43,729 bases of DNA. Source: Anaerolineae bacterium. Its GTDB lineage: Bacteria; Chloroflexota; Anaerolineae; J036; Brachytrichaceae. Below are positions 24,333 to 32,077 of the stretch, piece after piece. The translations under genes were made by a program, and so were the position numbers. Position 1 is the first letter of the stretch. Each line of letters opens with the position of its first letter. The notes beneath the pieces are model-generated. The model searched no databases. It saw only the letters and a list, made by a program, of their open reading frames with translations, and was not told where the DNA came from. Location of the stretch: contig CANJQH010000023.1 in the NCBI GenBank assembly GCA_947476335.1, positions 1 to 43,729 of the forward strand. Direction: 5' to 3'.

Positions 24333-25334
24333 ATGAAATACGCGCTCACCCGACTACTCTGGCTGCCAATCGTATTGTGGGCAGTGGCAACGCTGACCTT
24401 CGGCGCATTGCGCCTGGTACCCGGCAACGCCTCTGACGTGATCTTCTCGCTCAACCTGCCACAGGAACAGGTGGAACGATTCAAAGCGCAGTGGAATCTC
24501 GACAAGCCGGTTTCACAGCAGTATGTGGCGTTTCTCTCCGATATGCTGCACGGCGACCTTGGCACATCGATGACCTCGGCCGTGCCAATCACGCGCCTGA
24601 TGTACGAGCGCATTCCACCGACGATCGAATTAGCAGTGACCGCGATGGTGCTCAGCGCATTCATCGGCGTGCTCGCCGGCATCGTGTCGGCGGTGACGCG
24701 CAACCGCGCACTTGATTTCGTCGTGCGCTCGACATCGCTGCTCGGCATGTCTGTGCCATGGTTTTGGATCGCCATCGTGCTGATCGTCGTCTTCGCAGTA
24801 CAGCTGCGCGTACTGCCAGTGGGCGGCCGCATCGAAGGCGGCATGAACTACGAGCGCATCACGAATTTCATGGTGATCGACATGCTCATGACGAAAAACT
24901 GGGCGGCGCTGAGCAGCCATCTGCGACATCTTCTGCTGCCATCGCTCGCCATCGGGCTGACATCAGCCGGCTTCATCACGCGTCTGACGCGCGCAGCCAT
25001 GCTCGAAGTGATGAACCGCGACTACGTGCGCACCGCACGGGCCAAAGGCCTGCCTGAACGGCGCGTAATCTTTCAGCACGCGCTGCGCAACGGGCTGCTG
25101 CCAGTGCTGACCTTTCTCGGCCTGCAGTTCGGCACACTGCTCGGCGGCGCGGTCATCACCGAAATTGTGTTCAGCTGGCCGGGCCTCGGGCGACTGCTGC
25201 TCGACGGAATTTTGCGGCGCGACTACCCGGTCGTGCAAGCAACAGTGATCGTCGTCGCATCGATTTACGTCATGGTGAATCTGACCATCGACGTGCTCTA
25301 TCACGTGATCGATCCGCGCCTGCGCGGGCGATAG
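24333..25334 (+). CDS. Dpp/Opp-type ABC permease (DppB-like)
   Basis: This 333-residue permease has six membrane segments. The N-terminal part has FGALRLVPGN and the family's LNLDxPxxxQY pattern (WNLDKPVSQQYVAFL), then HGDLGTSM. The EAA loop is DYVRTARAKGLPERRVIFQHALRN, and the C-terminal part has LGGAVITEIVFSWPGLGRLL with the end IDVLYHVIDPRLRGR. It forms the heterodimeric channel with the DppC-like protein. CAGGAG precedes the gene. Some family members move sugars or opines and not peptides, so the substrate is open. Confidence 0.92.
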   Translation: MKYALTRLLWLPIVLWAVATLTFGALRLVPGNASDVIFSLNLPQEQVERFKAQWNLDKPVSQQYVAFLSDMLHGDLGTSMTSAVPITRLMYERIPPTIELAVTAMVLSAFIGVLAGIVSAVTRNRALDFVVRSTSLLGMSVPWFWIAIVLIVVFAVQLRVLPVGGRIEGGMNYERITNFMVIDMLMTKNWAALSSHLRHLLLPSLAIGLTSAGFITRLTRAAMLEVMNRDYVRTARAKGLPERRVIFQHALRNGLLPVLTFLGLQFGTLLGGAVITEIVFSWPGLGRLLLDGILRRDYPVVQATVIVVASIYVMVNLTIDVLYHVIDPRLRGR

Positions 25335-25350
25335 CGCGCAATTCGATACA

Positions 25351-25404
25351 AACATCACGAACATCACGAACATCACGAACATCACGAACATCACGAACAT
25401 GACC
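25351..25404. repeat. Six tandem copies of a 9-bp unit
   Basis: AACATCACG is repeated five times exactly, then once as AACATGACC, in the gap between the permease and isomerase genes. It is likely slippage-prone. The minus-strand reading gives a Phe-Val-Met repeat that is not a gene. Confidence 0.92.
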
Positions 25405-25424
25405 AATATTGCGCACATGACATC

Positions 25425-26234
25425 ATGAACATGAAATTCGCCTGCGTCGCCGCCGGCGTGCCCGGACGATCCTTCGCCGAGCAATGCGACGCAATCGGCA
25501 ACACCAGCTGCAGCGGAGTCGAGACGATCGTTTTTCCGGACACGAAGCTCGAGCGCTGGCAGGCCGAAGCGCGCGCAGCAGCGGGCGGCGCCGGGCTCGA
25601 ACTCGCCACGGTCATCCTCGGCGGGCTGGCGCTGCACCGCGCCGGATGGGAAACGTACGTGCGCGAGGCAATGCAGGCGATCGCCGAACTCGGCGCGAGT
25701 GTGCTGCTGACGCCAGAGTACGCCGCGCAGAATCCGCTGCCGATCTTTCCCCCACATGCGCCGCCACCGCCCGGCGAGCTGGCGCGTGTGCACGACGCCA
25801 TGCGCGCGATCGGGCGCATGGCCACAGACCTGCGCTGCCCCGTGTACATCGAACCGATCACGCAGTTCGAGAGCCGCTTCTGTCGCTGCGTGGCCGACAG
25901 CCTCGATCTGTGCAAAGCCGCGGCGAGCCCGTACGCATCAATCGTCGTCGATACACACAACATGAACATCACCGAGGCGTCGATCACCACGAGCATACGC
26001 ACGGCCGGTGCGCGCATCGAACACATGCATTTCGCCGACAACAATCGCCTCGCGCCCGGCTGCGGCCACATCGATTTCGCCTCGATCATCACCACGCTCG
26101 ATGCAATCAGCTACACAGGCTGGCTGAGCTTCGAGTGTGCCTTCCCCGGCAATTTCAACGTGACGATGCAGCGCAGCATCGACTGGCTGCAGGCAGGCGC
26201 ACCGCTACCTACATCACAAGGAGACAGCGTATGA
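25425..26234 (+). CDS. TIM-barrel sugar isomerase/epimerase-like protein
   Basis: The 269-residue protein belongs to the AP-endonuclease-2/xylose-isomerase-like TIM-barrel family, metal-dependent isomerases, epimerases or dehydratases in the cytoplasm. Candidate metal ligands are seen in VYIEPITQF (Glu), VVDTHNMNITEA (Asp, His), HMHFADNNRLAPGCGHIDF (His, Asp) and WLSFECAF (Glu). The start could be ATG 25425 or ATG 25431, differing by two residues. The last four bases overlap the P450 start (ATGA), so the two genes are translationally coupled. The natural substrate is unknown. Confidence 0.82.
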   Translation: MNMKFACVAAGVPGRSFAEQCDAIGNTSCSGVETIVFPDTKLERWQAEARAAAGGAGLELATVILGGLALHRAGWETYVREAMQAIAELGASVLLTPEYAAQNPLPIFPPHAPPPPGELARVHDAMRAIGRMATDLRCPVYIEPITQFESRFCRCVADSLDLCKAAASPYASIVVDTHNMNITEASITTSIRTAGARIEHMHFADNNRLAPGCGHIDFASIITTLDAISYTGWLSFECAFPGNFNVTMQRSIDWLQAGAPLPTSQGDSV

Positions 26235-27436
26235 GCAGTACGAAATTCGACCCGCTTGCGCCAGCTGTACTGCGCGATCCGTATCCGACATACGCGCACT
26301 ATCGTGAACACGACGCGGTGCACTGGGGTGAGCCAGGCGAGCCGTCATCGGAAGGCACATGGTACATTTTTCGTTTCAACGATGTCGTCGATGTACTGAA
26401 AGACCCACGCTTCGGCCGTGAAGTGCATCGCATCAAACCGCAGCCACCGCCGGAATATCCGCTGCTCGCCGATATCGCATCGAAGTGGATGTTCTTCCGC
26501 GATCCGCCGGAACACACACGCCTGCGCGGGCTGGTGAGCAAAGCATTCACACCGCGCGTCGCCGAACGCATGCGCACGCGCATCGCGTGGCATGCTGATC
26601 AGCTGCTCGGTGCAGCACAGAAAAAAAATCACTTCGATGTGATCGCAGACTACGCACGGTTACTACCGACGACCATCATCGCCGAAATTATCGGCGCCCC
26701 AGCCGAAGACTGCGCGATGTTTTTACCATGGTCGATCGCGCTGGCAGCGACGCTGGAATTTCGGCAGACCGACGAAGTGCGCCGACAAGGCGCCATCGCA
26801 GTGAACGAGCTGCTGAGCTATCTGCGCGCGCTGGCCGTGCAACGGCGGGCTGCACCGCGCGAGGATCTGCTGACGGCGCTGCTGCAGGCAGAAGACAGTG
26901 GCGCAAGCCTGAGCGACGACGAAGTGCTGGCGACGATCATGCTGCTGCTGACGGCCGGCAACGACCCGACCGAGCATCTGATTGGCAATTCCCTGCTTGC
27001 GCTGCTGCAGCATCCGACGCAAGCAAATTGGCTGCGCGCGAACCCAGGAGCGATCGACACCGCCTCTGAAGAATTGCTGCGTTACGACAGCTCGGTGCAG
27101 GCGACGTTTCGCTATGCGCTGGAAGATGTGGAGATCCACGGTCGGCACATCGCCGCTGGGCAGCATGTGGCGATCGTATTCGGCTCGGCGCTGCGCGACA
27201 CATCGTACTGCGCACAGCCGGACGAGATCAACCTGACGCGCCACAGTGGTGCGCTGCCGTACGGCTTTGGCATTCATTTCTGCCTCGGCATGCCGCTGGC
27301 GCGCGTGATCGGCCAAGTGGCAATCGAGCGCGCACTAGCGATGCTGCCAAACATGACGCTGACAAAGCAAACGCTCGAATGGGAAGATCGCTTCGCTGTG
27401 CGCGGATTGAAGTCGTTGTTCGTTGATATTTCCTGA
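26231..27436 (+). CDS. Cytochrome P450
   Basis: This 401-residue soluble bacterial P450 is a haem monooxygenase needing ferredoxin-type partners, none of which is encoded here. Seen are the helix C region FFRDPPEHTRLRGLVSKAFTPR, the I-helix LLLTAGNDPTEHLIGN, the K-helix ExxR motif EELLRYDS, and the haem loop YGFGIHFCLGMPLAR with the cysteine ligand. The frame is open far upstream, but ATG 26231, overlapping the stop of the isomerase gene, fits all P450 starts. A GTAA-type element begins 3 bp after the stop. In the cluster it probably hydroxylates or dealkylates the imported compound (inference). Confidence 0.95.
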   Translation: MSSTKFDPLAPAVLRDPYPTYAHYREHDAVHWGEPGEPSSEGTWYIFRFNDVVDVLKDPRFGREVHRIKPQPPPEYPLLADIASKWMFFRDPPEHTRLRGLVSKAFTPRVAERMRTRIAWHADQLLGAAQKKNHFDVIADYARLLPTTIIAEIIGAPAEDCAMFLPWSIALAATLEFRQTDEVRRQGAIAVNELLSYLRALAVQRRAAPREDLLTALLQAEDSGASLSDDEVLATIMLLLTAGNDPTEHLIGNSLLALLQHPTQANWLRANPGAIDTASEELLRYDSSVQATFRYALEDVEIHGRHIAAGQHVAIVFGSALRDTSYCAQPDEINLTRHSGALPYGFGIHFCLGMPLARVIGQVAIERALAMLPNMTLTKQTLEWEDRFAVRGLKSLFVDIS

Positions 27437-27439
27437 ATC

Positions 27440-27551
27440 GTAACTACTCAGGCCAGTCATTTTTCCAACGCGAAACACACTATTCTCTCCCCCGAAGGGG
27501 GAGAGAATAGTGTGTTTCGCGGGAAATACTGATTTGGGCCTGAGTAGTTAC
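27440..27551. mobile_element. GTAA-type 112-bp element, copy 8
   Basis: Perfect ends and core (CTCTCCCCCGAAGGGGGAGAG) are flanked by perfect duplications CCTGAATC (27432-27439 and 27552-27559). The first duplication contains the P450 stop codon (TGA 27434-27436). It is nearly identical to the copy at 5424, in opposite orientation, so it is probably recent. Confidence 0.9.
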
Positions 27552-27617
27552 CCTGAATCACACGTTGACGCAATTCAGAAAATGCCAACGCTGGATCAAG
27601 CAGGAATTAAAAAAGAC

Positions 27618-27698
27618 GTACCTACTCAGGCCATCCATTTTTTAATATGAAGCACGCGTGTGTTTCGCAGGAAAAACTGATTAGTCCTGAGTAGTTAC
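27618..27698. mobile_element. GTAA-type element, copy 9 (partly decayed)
   Basis: The ends are GTACCTACTCAGGCC and CCTGAGTAGTTAC. The interior keeps part of the hairpin (GTGTGTTTCGC) but not the C5/G5 core. The flanking octamers AAAAAGAC and AAAAGGAA match at six of eight. It ends just before the ribosome-binding site of the first SDR gene. Confidence 0.7.
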
Positions 27699-27714
27699 AA
27701 AAGGAAAAATTATC

Positions 27715-28479
27715 ATGAAAAGGCTGCAAGACAAAGTTGGAATCATCACGGGTGCGGCGCGCGGCATCGGGCGTGCGACAGCACTGAAGTTTGCACAGGA
27801 CGGCTGCCACGTGGCGCTGTCGGATATGAATCTCGCTGGCGTCGAAGAGACAGCGGCGCTGTGCCGCGCGCACGGCGTCAAGGCGATTGCCATGCGCACG
27901 GACGTGACGAACACGCAGGATGTGCAGGCGATGGTCGACCAATGCGTAGCCGAGCTGGGCGGCGTGGACGCGCTGTTCAACAACGCCGGCGTGTTCTACA
28001 ACGCCGGGCCGACGGGCATCGCCGACATGAGCGACGATGAGTGGGATCGCATGATCGCCATCTGCCTGACCGGCGTGTTCAAGGTCAGCCGTGCGGTGCT
28101 GGCGCATTGGGTGAAGACGGGGACGGCCGGCGCCATCGTGAACTCGGCGTCGATCTCGGCGGCGATCGCATTCACGCGCTCGTCACACTACTGCGCAGCG
28201 AAGGCCGGCGTGGCCTCGTTCACGCGCTGCACCGCGCTTGAGTACGGCCCGATCGGCGTGCGCTGCAACAGCATCGCGCCGGGCATCATTCAAACCGACA
28301 TGACCAAGCCGGCGCTGAGCAGCGCCGAGACGATGGCCGACTGGATGCGGCGCATTCCGCTGAAGAAACTCGGGCAGCCCGAGGACGTAGCCGAAGTCGT
28401 GGCGTGGCTCGTTTCGGATGAATCGCGCTACGTGACCGGCGACATGATCTTCATCGACGGTGGATGGGTGCTGGAGTAG
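27715..28479 (+). CDS. Short-chain dehydrogenase/reductase (SDR)
   Basis: This 254-residue classical SDR is an NAD(P)-dependent alcohol/ketone oxidoreductase. Seen are the coenzyme motif GAARGIGRAT (residues 15-24), NNAG in ALFNNAGVF, the catalytic Ser in NSASIS, YCAAK with Tyr and Lys, and the C-terminal YVTGDMIFIDGGWVLE. All four catalytic residues appear intact. AAGGAAAAA precedes ATG 27715, next to a GTAA-type element. It is 10 bp before a second SDR, so the pair is co-transcribed. The substrate is unknown. Confidence 0.93.
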   Translation: MKRLQDKVGIITGAARGIGRATALKFAQDGCHVALSDMNLAGVEETAALCRAHGVKAIAMRTDVTNTQDVQAMVDQCVAELGGVDALFNNAGVFYNAGPTGIADMSDDEWDRMIAICLTGVFKVSRAVLAHWVKTGTAGAIVNSASISAAIAFTRSSHYCAAKAGVASFTRCTALEYGPIGVRCNSIAPGIIQTDMTKPALSSAETMADWMRRIPLKKLGQPEDVAEVVAWLVSDESRYVTGDMIFIDGGWVLE

Positions 28480-28489
28480 TGGAGTACGT

Positions 28490-29233
28490 ATGAAAGATAA
28501 AGTTGTATTCGTGACCGGCGGCGGCTCCGGGATTGGGCGTGCATGCGCGATCGCGCTGGCCGCGCAGGGTGCGCACGTAGCTGTGGTGGGCCGCACGCTT
28601 GTGAAGTGTGACGCGGTGGTAAATGAAATCGGCGCCGGTGCGCTGGCGGTGCAAGCCGACATCGCCTCGAGCGCAGACGTGCAGCGCGCGATCGCGCAAA
28701 CCGTAGCACACTTCGGCGGCCTCGACGTGCTGGTGAACAGCGCCGGCATCAGCCCATCCGGCCGCATCACGGAGATCAGCGAAGCAGAGTGGGACGAGTG
28801 CCTTGCCATCGACCTGACCAGCAATTTCCTGACGGCGCGTCATGCGATCCCGCACATGATGCAGCGCGGCGGTGGTGTGATCATCAACGTCGCCGGCACC
28901 TTCGGCATGCGCGCCGCCAGCGGCAAGGCCGCCTATTCCACGGCAAAGGCGGGCGTGATCAATCTGACCCGCGCCATCGCGCTCGACTACGCGCGCGACG
29001 GCATCCGCTGCAACGTGGTGTGCCCCGGCTTCGTCGACACGCCGCTCACAGAAGGATTTGAAGGGCCTGGCCGCGCTGAATTCCTGGAACGCTATCAGCC
29101 GCTGCGCGGCATGACGCAGGCGGAGGACATCGCAACTATGGTGGCGTGGCTGGCATCGGACACAGCGCGCATGATCACCGGGCAGTTGTTCGCAGTGGAT
29201 GCCGGACAGCAAGCGGGGTTGTTCTTCCCATGA
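28490..29233 (+). CDS. Short-chain dehydrogenase/reductase with altered catalytic serine
   Basis: This 247-residue classical SDR has GGGSGIGRAC for coenzyme binding, NSAG, and YSTAK with the Tyr and Lys. The position that normally holds the catalytic serine (IINVAS in relatives) reads IINVAGTFG, so the serine is replaced by Gly with a Thr next to it. Activity may be changed or depend on that Thr. It ends VDAGQQAGLFFP. GGAG precedes ATG 28490. Its stop overlaps the amidohydrolase start by four bases (ATGA), a tight operon. Confidence 0.9.
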   Translation: MKDKVVFVTGGGSGIGRACAIALAAQGAHVAVVGRTLVKCDAVVNEIGAGALAVQADIASSADVQRAIAQTVAHFGGLDVLVNSAGISPSGRITEISEAEWDECLAIDLTSNFLTARHAIPHMMQRGGGVIINVAGTFGMRAASGKAAYSTAKAGVINLTRAIALDYARDGIRCNVVCPGFVDTPLTEGFEGPGRAEFLERYQPLRGMTQAEDIATMVAWLASDTARMITGQLFAVDAGQQAGLFFP

Positions 29234-30729
29234 AGCTAATCACCGCCGACTACGCACTACCGCACGCGCACGCCGACATCGTCACCGATTTTGCCGTCGT
29301 CGTCGATGCAGATCGCATCGTAGCCGCAGGCGATCGCGTGCAGATGCAGCGCGCGTATCCGCAAGCGCTGGTCGAACGTTTCACCGGCATGCTGCTCATG
29401 CCAGCGTTCGTCAATGCGCACGACCATGGACGCGGACTGGGCACCGCATCACTGGGCATATCCGACGACAAGCTCGAAAAATGGATTCTGTCGCTGCGCG
29501 CACAGCCGGAGATTCCGCCGTACCTGACAGCGGCGTATGACGCGGCCATGCTGCTGCGCAGCGGCGTGACGCTGACCGCGCACAGCCACAATCCGCGCCG
29601 CTGGCACGCGATGCACGCCGAGTCGCTCGAGACCGTGCGCGGCTATCGCGACGCGGGCATTCGCGTGGCGTTTCACCCACCCATCGTCGACCAAAATAAT
29701 CTGGTGTATGAAAATCAAGAGCACTTCGTCGAGACGCTTCCGGAGGAAGTGCGCGACATCGGCCGTTCGATGCTGCCTTCGAAGCCGCTCGACGTGAGCG
29801 AGTACCTCGCCATATGCAGCGCTGTGTTCGACGCATGCCACGACGGCGAGCGGCACACGGTACATATCCAGGTCAGCCCAGCCGGCGGCCAGTGGTGCAG
29901 CGATGCGCTGATCACCGCCTGTGTCGAGTGGGCGCGCACGCGCGGCACGCGTATGCAGATGCATCTGCTCGAGACGCGTTATCAGCGTGACTATGCGCTG
30001 CACACGTTCGGCAAAAGCTTCGTGCGGCACTTGGATGACATCGGCGCGCTCGGCCCGTGGGCGACGCTGGCGCACATGGTGTGGGCCGACACAGAGGACT
30101 TTCCGCTGCTGGCCGAACGCAGCGTCGGCGTCGTGCATAACCCAAGCAGCAATCTGCGGCTGCGCAGCGGCATCGCACCGCTGGCAGAGATGGCACAGGC
30201 CGGTGTGCGCCTCGGCCTCGGACTCGACGGCCACGGGCTCGACGACGATCAGGATTTTCTGCGCGAGATTCGCCTGGCACACACCTTGTCAGCGATGCGC
30301 GTCGCACAGATGCCGGCGGAAACGCACGGGCCCAGCGAGCAGGATGTGCTGGCCATGGCCACACACGGCGGCGCCGGGGTGACACTCGGCATCGATGGAC
30401 AGCTCGGCCGTCTGGCGCAGGGCTTTCTCGCCGATATGATCGTGCTGGCGCCGAGCGACGTGATGCTGTGGCAGGTGGAGCACGGCCACGGCGTTGAAAT
30501 GCTGACAGCACTGGCATCGCGCCGTCATGTGCGACATGTAATGACTGGCGGCGAATGGGCCGTGCGTGAGGGCGTGTGCACACGCTGCGACGAACAATCG
30601 CTGCTGCGCGAAATCATGCAGATGCTGCGCCACAGTGACAGCAAGGCTGCGGCGCTTGCGCTGCAGCAGGCGCACAAAATTGCGCTGTATCTGGAGCGGC
30701 ATCTGAAGCAAGTGGAGAGTCAGAGTTGA
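29230..30729 (+). CDS. Metal-dependent amidohydrolase (cytosine deaminase/TrzN-like superfamily)
   Basis: This 499-residue member of the amidohydrolase superfamily has a composite beta-sandwich plus TIM barrel. Seen are PAFVNAHDHGRG (HxH metal site), TAHSHNPRRWH, MQMHLLET (His), LAHMVWA, and GLGLDGHGLDDD (Asp). The C-terminal sandwich part has LGRLAQGFLADMIVLAPSD and ends in a helical tail. Members deaminate or dechlorinate rings or hydrolyse amides. ATG 29230 overlaps the SDR stop. The last residues (QVESQS) are encoded by a tandem repeat that runs past the stop. It is the last gene of the catabolic cluster and possibly the ring-opening or deamination step (inference). Confidence 0.9.
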   Translation: MKLITADYALPHAHADIVTDFAVVVDADRIVAAGDRVQMQRAYPQALVERFTGMLLMPAFVNAHDHGRGLGTASLGISDDKLEKWILSLRAQPEIPPYLTAAYDAAMLLRSGVTLTAHSHNPRRWHAMHAESLETVRGYRDAGIRVAFHPPIVDQNNLVYENQEHFVETLPEEVRDIGRSMLPSKPLDVSEYLAICSAVFDACHDGERHTVHIQVSPAGGQWCSDALITACVEWARTRGTRMQMHLLETRYQRDYALHTFGKSFVRHLDDIGALGPWATLAHMVWADTEDFPLLAERSVGVVHNPSSNLRLRSGIAPLAEMAQAGVRLGLGLDGHGLDDDQDFLREIRLAHTLSAMRVAQMPAETHGPSEQDVLAMATHGGAGVTLGIDGQLGRLAQGFLADMIVLAPSDVMLWQVEHGHGVEMLTALASRRHVRHVMTGGEWAVREGVCTRCDEQSLLREIMQMLRHSDSKAAALALQQAHKIALYLERHLKQVESQS

Positions 30730-30812
30730 GAGTCAGAGTGGAGAGTCAGAGTGGAGAGTCAGAGTTAATTCCGCAAATATTTACTCTGACTCTCTACTCT
30801 GACTCTCCACTC
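30714..30812. repeat. Inverted pair of GAGAGTCAGAGTG tandem repeats
   Basis: Four units of a 14-bp pattern (GAGAGTCAGAGTGG, two heptamers) cover 30716-30765, and the complement (ACTCTGACTCTCTACTCTGACTCTCC) follows at 30782-30808. The RNA would form a hairpin of more than 25 bp around a 16-base AT-rich loop. It overlaps the end of the amidohydrolase gene and probably serves as its terminator. The same sequence type is at 6181, 40760 and 41019. Confidence 0.9.
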
Positions 30813-30853
30813 CCCCGAGGATCGCATGCATACTCGGAACTCGGAATTAATTC

Positions 30854-31759
30854 ATGCGCTCCTCAAATCTCGCAAGCCCATTCACCGGCATCGCGCTGGC
30901 ATTGCTTTCAGGCGTGCTCTTCGCGGTATTCCCCGTGGTCGGCCGCTACGCCACGCAATACGAAGTCAGCAAAGCCACGCAGCTCGGTTTTCGTTTTCTG
31001 ATCGGGTGCGCACTGGTGGCGCCGTTCGTGCAGCGTGACAGCCTGCGCAGCTTCGGCACGAAGCAGTGGCTGGGCTTCACAGCGATGGGCGCGATGTACG
31101 TAGTGCAGTCGATTTTTTATCTGATGTCGGCCGATCGAATTCCGATCGCGATGACGAGCATTTTGCTATATCTGTATCCAGCAATAGTGGTCGTGCTTTC
31201 ACGCATCTTCCTCGGCGAAGCGATCACACGGGTGAAACTCATTGCGCTGGCGACGGCGACGATCGGCGCGTTGCTGACGATCGGCGCACCGGGCGCGGTG
31301 CACGACATGAGCGGCGTGTGGATGGCGCTGGTGACGCCAACGGTGTATTCCGTCTACATCATCGTGGGCGCGAAGGTGCAGCGCGGCGTGCCGGCCACGA
31401 CGGCGTCGGCGACGGTGATGGGCGCAGCGGCGGTGCTGGCCTTCGCGCTCGGCGCTGGCGCTGGCGCATTCGCACCGGACGCAAAGCTGCTGGCGCTGCA
31501 ATTCGCGCTGCCCTGGCAGGCGTGGGCAGCATTAATCGCGCTCGGCGCCATCTGCACCGCCCCGCCAGTGCTGGCATTTCTTGCCGGCGTGCAACGCATC
31601 GGCGCATCACGCACTTCGATCTTCAGCACGATCGAGCTGGTGGCAACGGCACTTTTCGGCGCACTGATTTTTGGCGAAATGCTGCAGCCGCTGCAAATGG
31701 CCGGCGGCGCGCTGGTCATCGCCGCCGTCGTGCTGCTTGCCGTACGACCAAATGGCTAA
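30854..31759 (+). CDS. EamA-family (DMT) transporter
   Basis: The 301-residue inner-membrane protein has ten hydrophobic segments in two EamA repeats (about residues 10-140 and 150-295). Typical pieces are LLSGVLFAVFPVVGRYA at the start, MTSILLYLYPAIVVVLSRIFLGEAI at the end of the first repeat, and STIELVATALFGALIFGEMLQPLQMAGGALVIAAVV at the end of the second. Members export or import metabolites such as amino acids. ATG 30854 follows a GAACTCGG repeat. Its stop overlaps the stop of the convergent FmdB-like gene. Its substrate is unknown. Confidence 0.88.
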   Translation: MRSSNLASPFTGIALALLSGVLFAVFPVVGRYATQYEVSKATQLGFRFLIGCALVAPFVQRDSLRSFGTKQWLGFTAMGAMYVVQSIFYLMSADRIPIAMTSILLYLYPAIVVVLSRIFLGEAITRVKLIALATATIGALLTIGAPGAVHDMSGVWMALVTPTVYSVYIIVGAKVQRGVPATTASATVMGAAAVLAFALGAGAGAFAPDAKLLALQFALPWQAWAALIALGAICTAPPVLAFLAGVQRIGASRTSIFSTIELVATALFGALIFGEMLQPLQMAGGALVIAAVVLLAVRPNG

Positions 31760-32022
31760 GCCGTCGGCGCCGCGGCGCCCGTCGGCGCCTTCGGGCGCGG
31801 CGCCGCCGAGCAGCATGGGCAGCCCATGGCATGCACTTTCTGCGTCTGCGCTGCGGGCTTCGGCGCGGACGCCCCACCCTTCACATAGCCGAACAGCGTC
31901 GGCCGGCGCGCAGCGACGCCGCCGCAGTCCGGACAATGCGCAGGCTGATCGCACTCCGCGAAGCTGCGCTTAATTTCGAATTCGACCTCGCAGGTCGGGC
32001 AGGCGTACTGATACTTCGGCAT
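31756..32022 (-). CDS. FmdB-type zinc-ribbon protein
   Basis: The 88-residue protein begins MPKYQYACPTCEVEFEIKR and continues to HCPDCGG, two CxxC pairs that form the FmdB/CxxC regulatory zinc ribbon. A Pro/Ala-rich tail ends with GCPCCSAAPRPKAP. These small proteins are common, and their function is poorly known. The start is the Met before PKYQYACP (32022). The 3' end overlaps the EamA gene by four bases, and the 5' end is 55 bp from the divergent ADP-ribosylglycohydrolase-like gene. Confidence 0.85.
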   Translation of the reverse strand: MPKYQYACPTCEVEFEIKRSFAECDQPAHCPDCGGVAARRPTLFGYVKGGASAPKPAAQTQKVHAMGCPCCSAAPRPKAPTGAAAPTA

Positions 32023-32077
32023 GACGCTGTGAAGTGTAGCAGCGCATGAGTTGACTTGCGCGCACGCCCGGTCCATC

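Noticed and set aside
25351..25404. Possible CRISPR-like array in the short tandem repeats (also 7425, 16730 and others)
   Set aside because: Units of 7-15 bp are directly adjacent with no spacers, and there are no cas genes.
25484..26230. Long upstream extension of the P450 frame
   Set aside because: It overlaps the isomerase gene in another frame and is Arg-rich nonsense; the P450 homology begins at ATG 26231.
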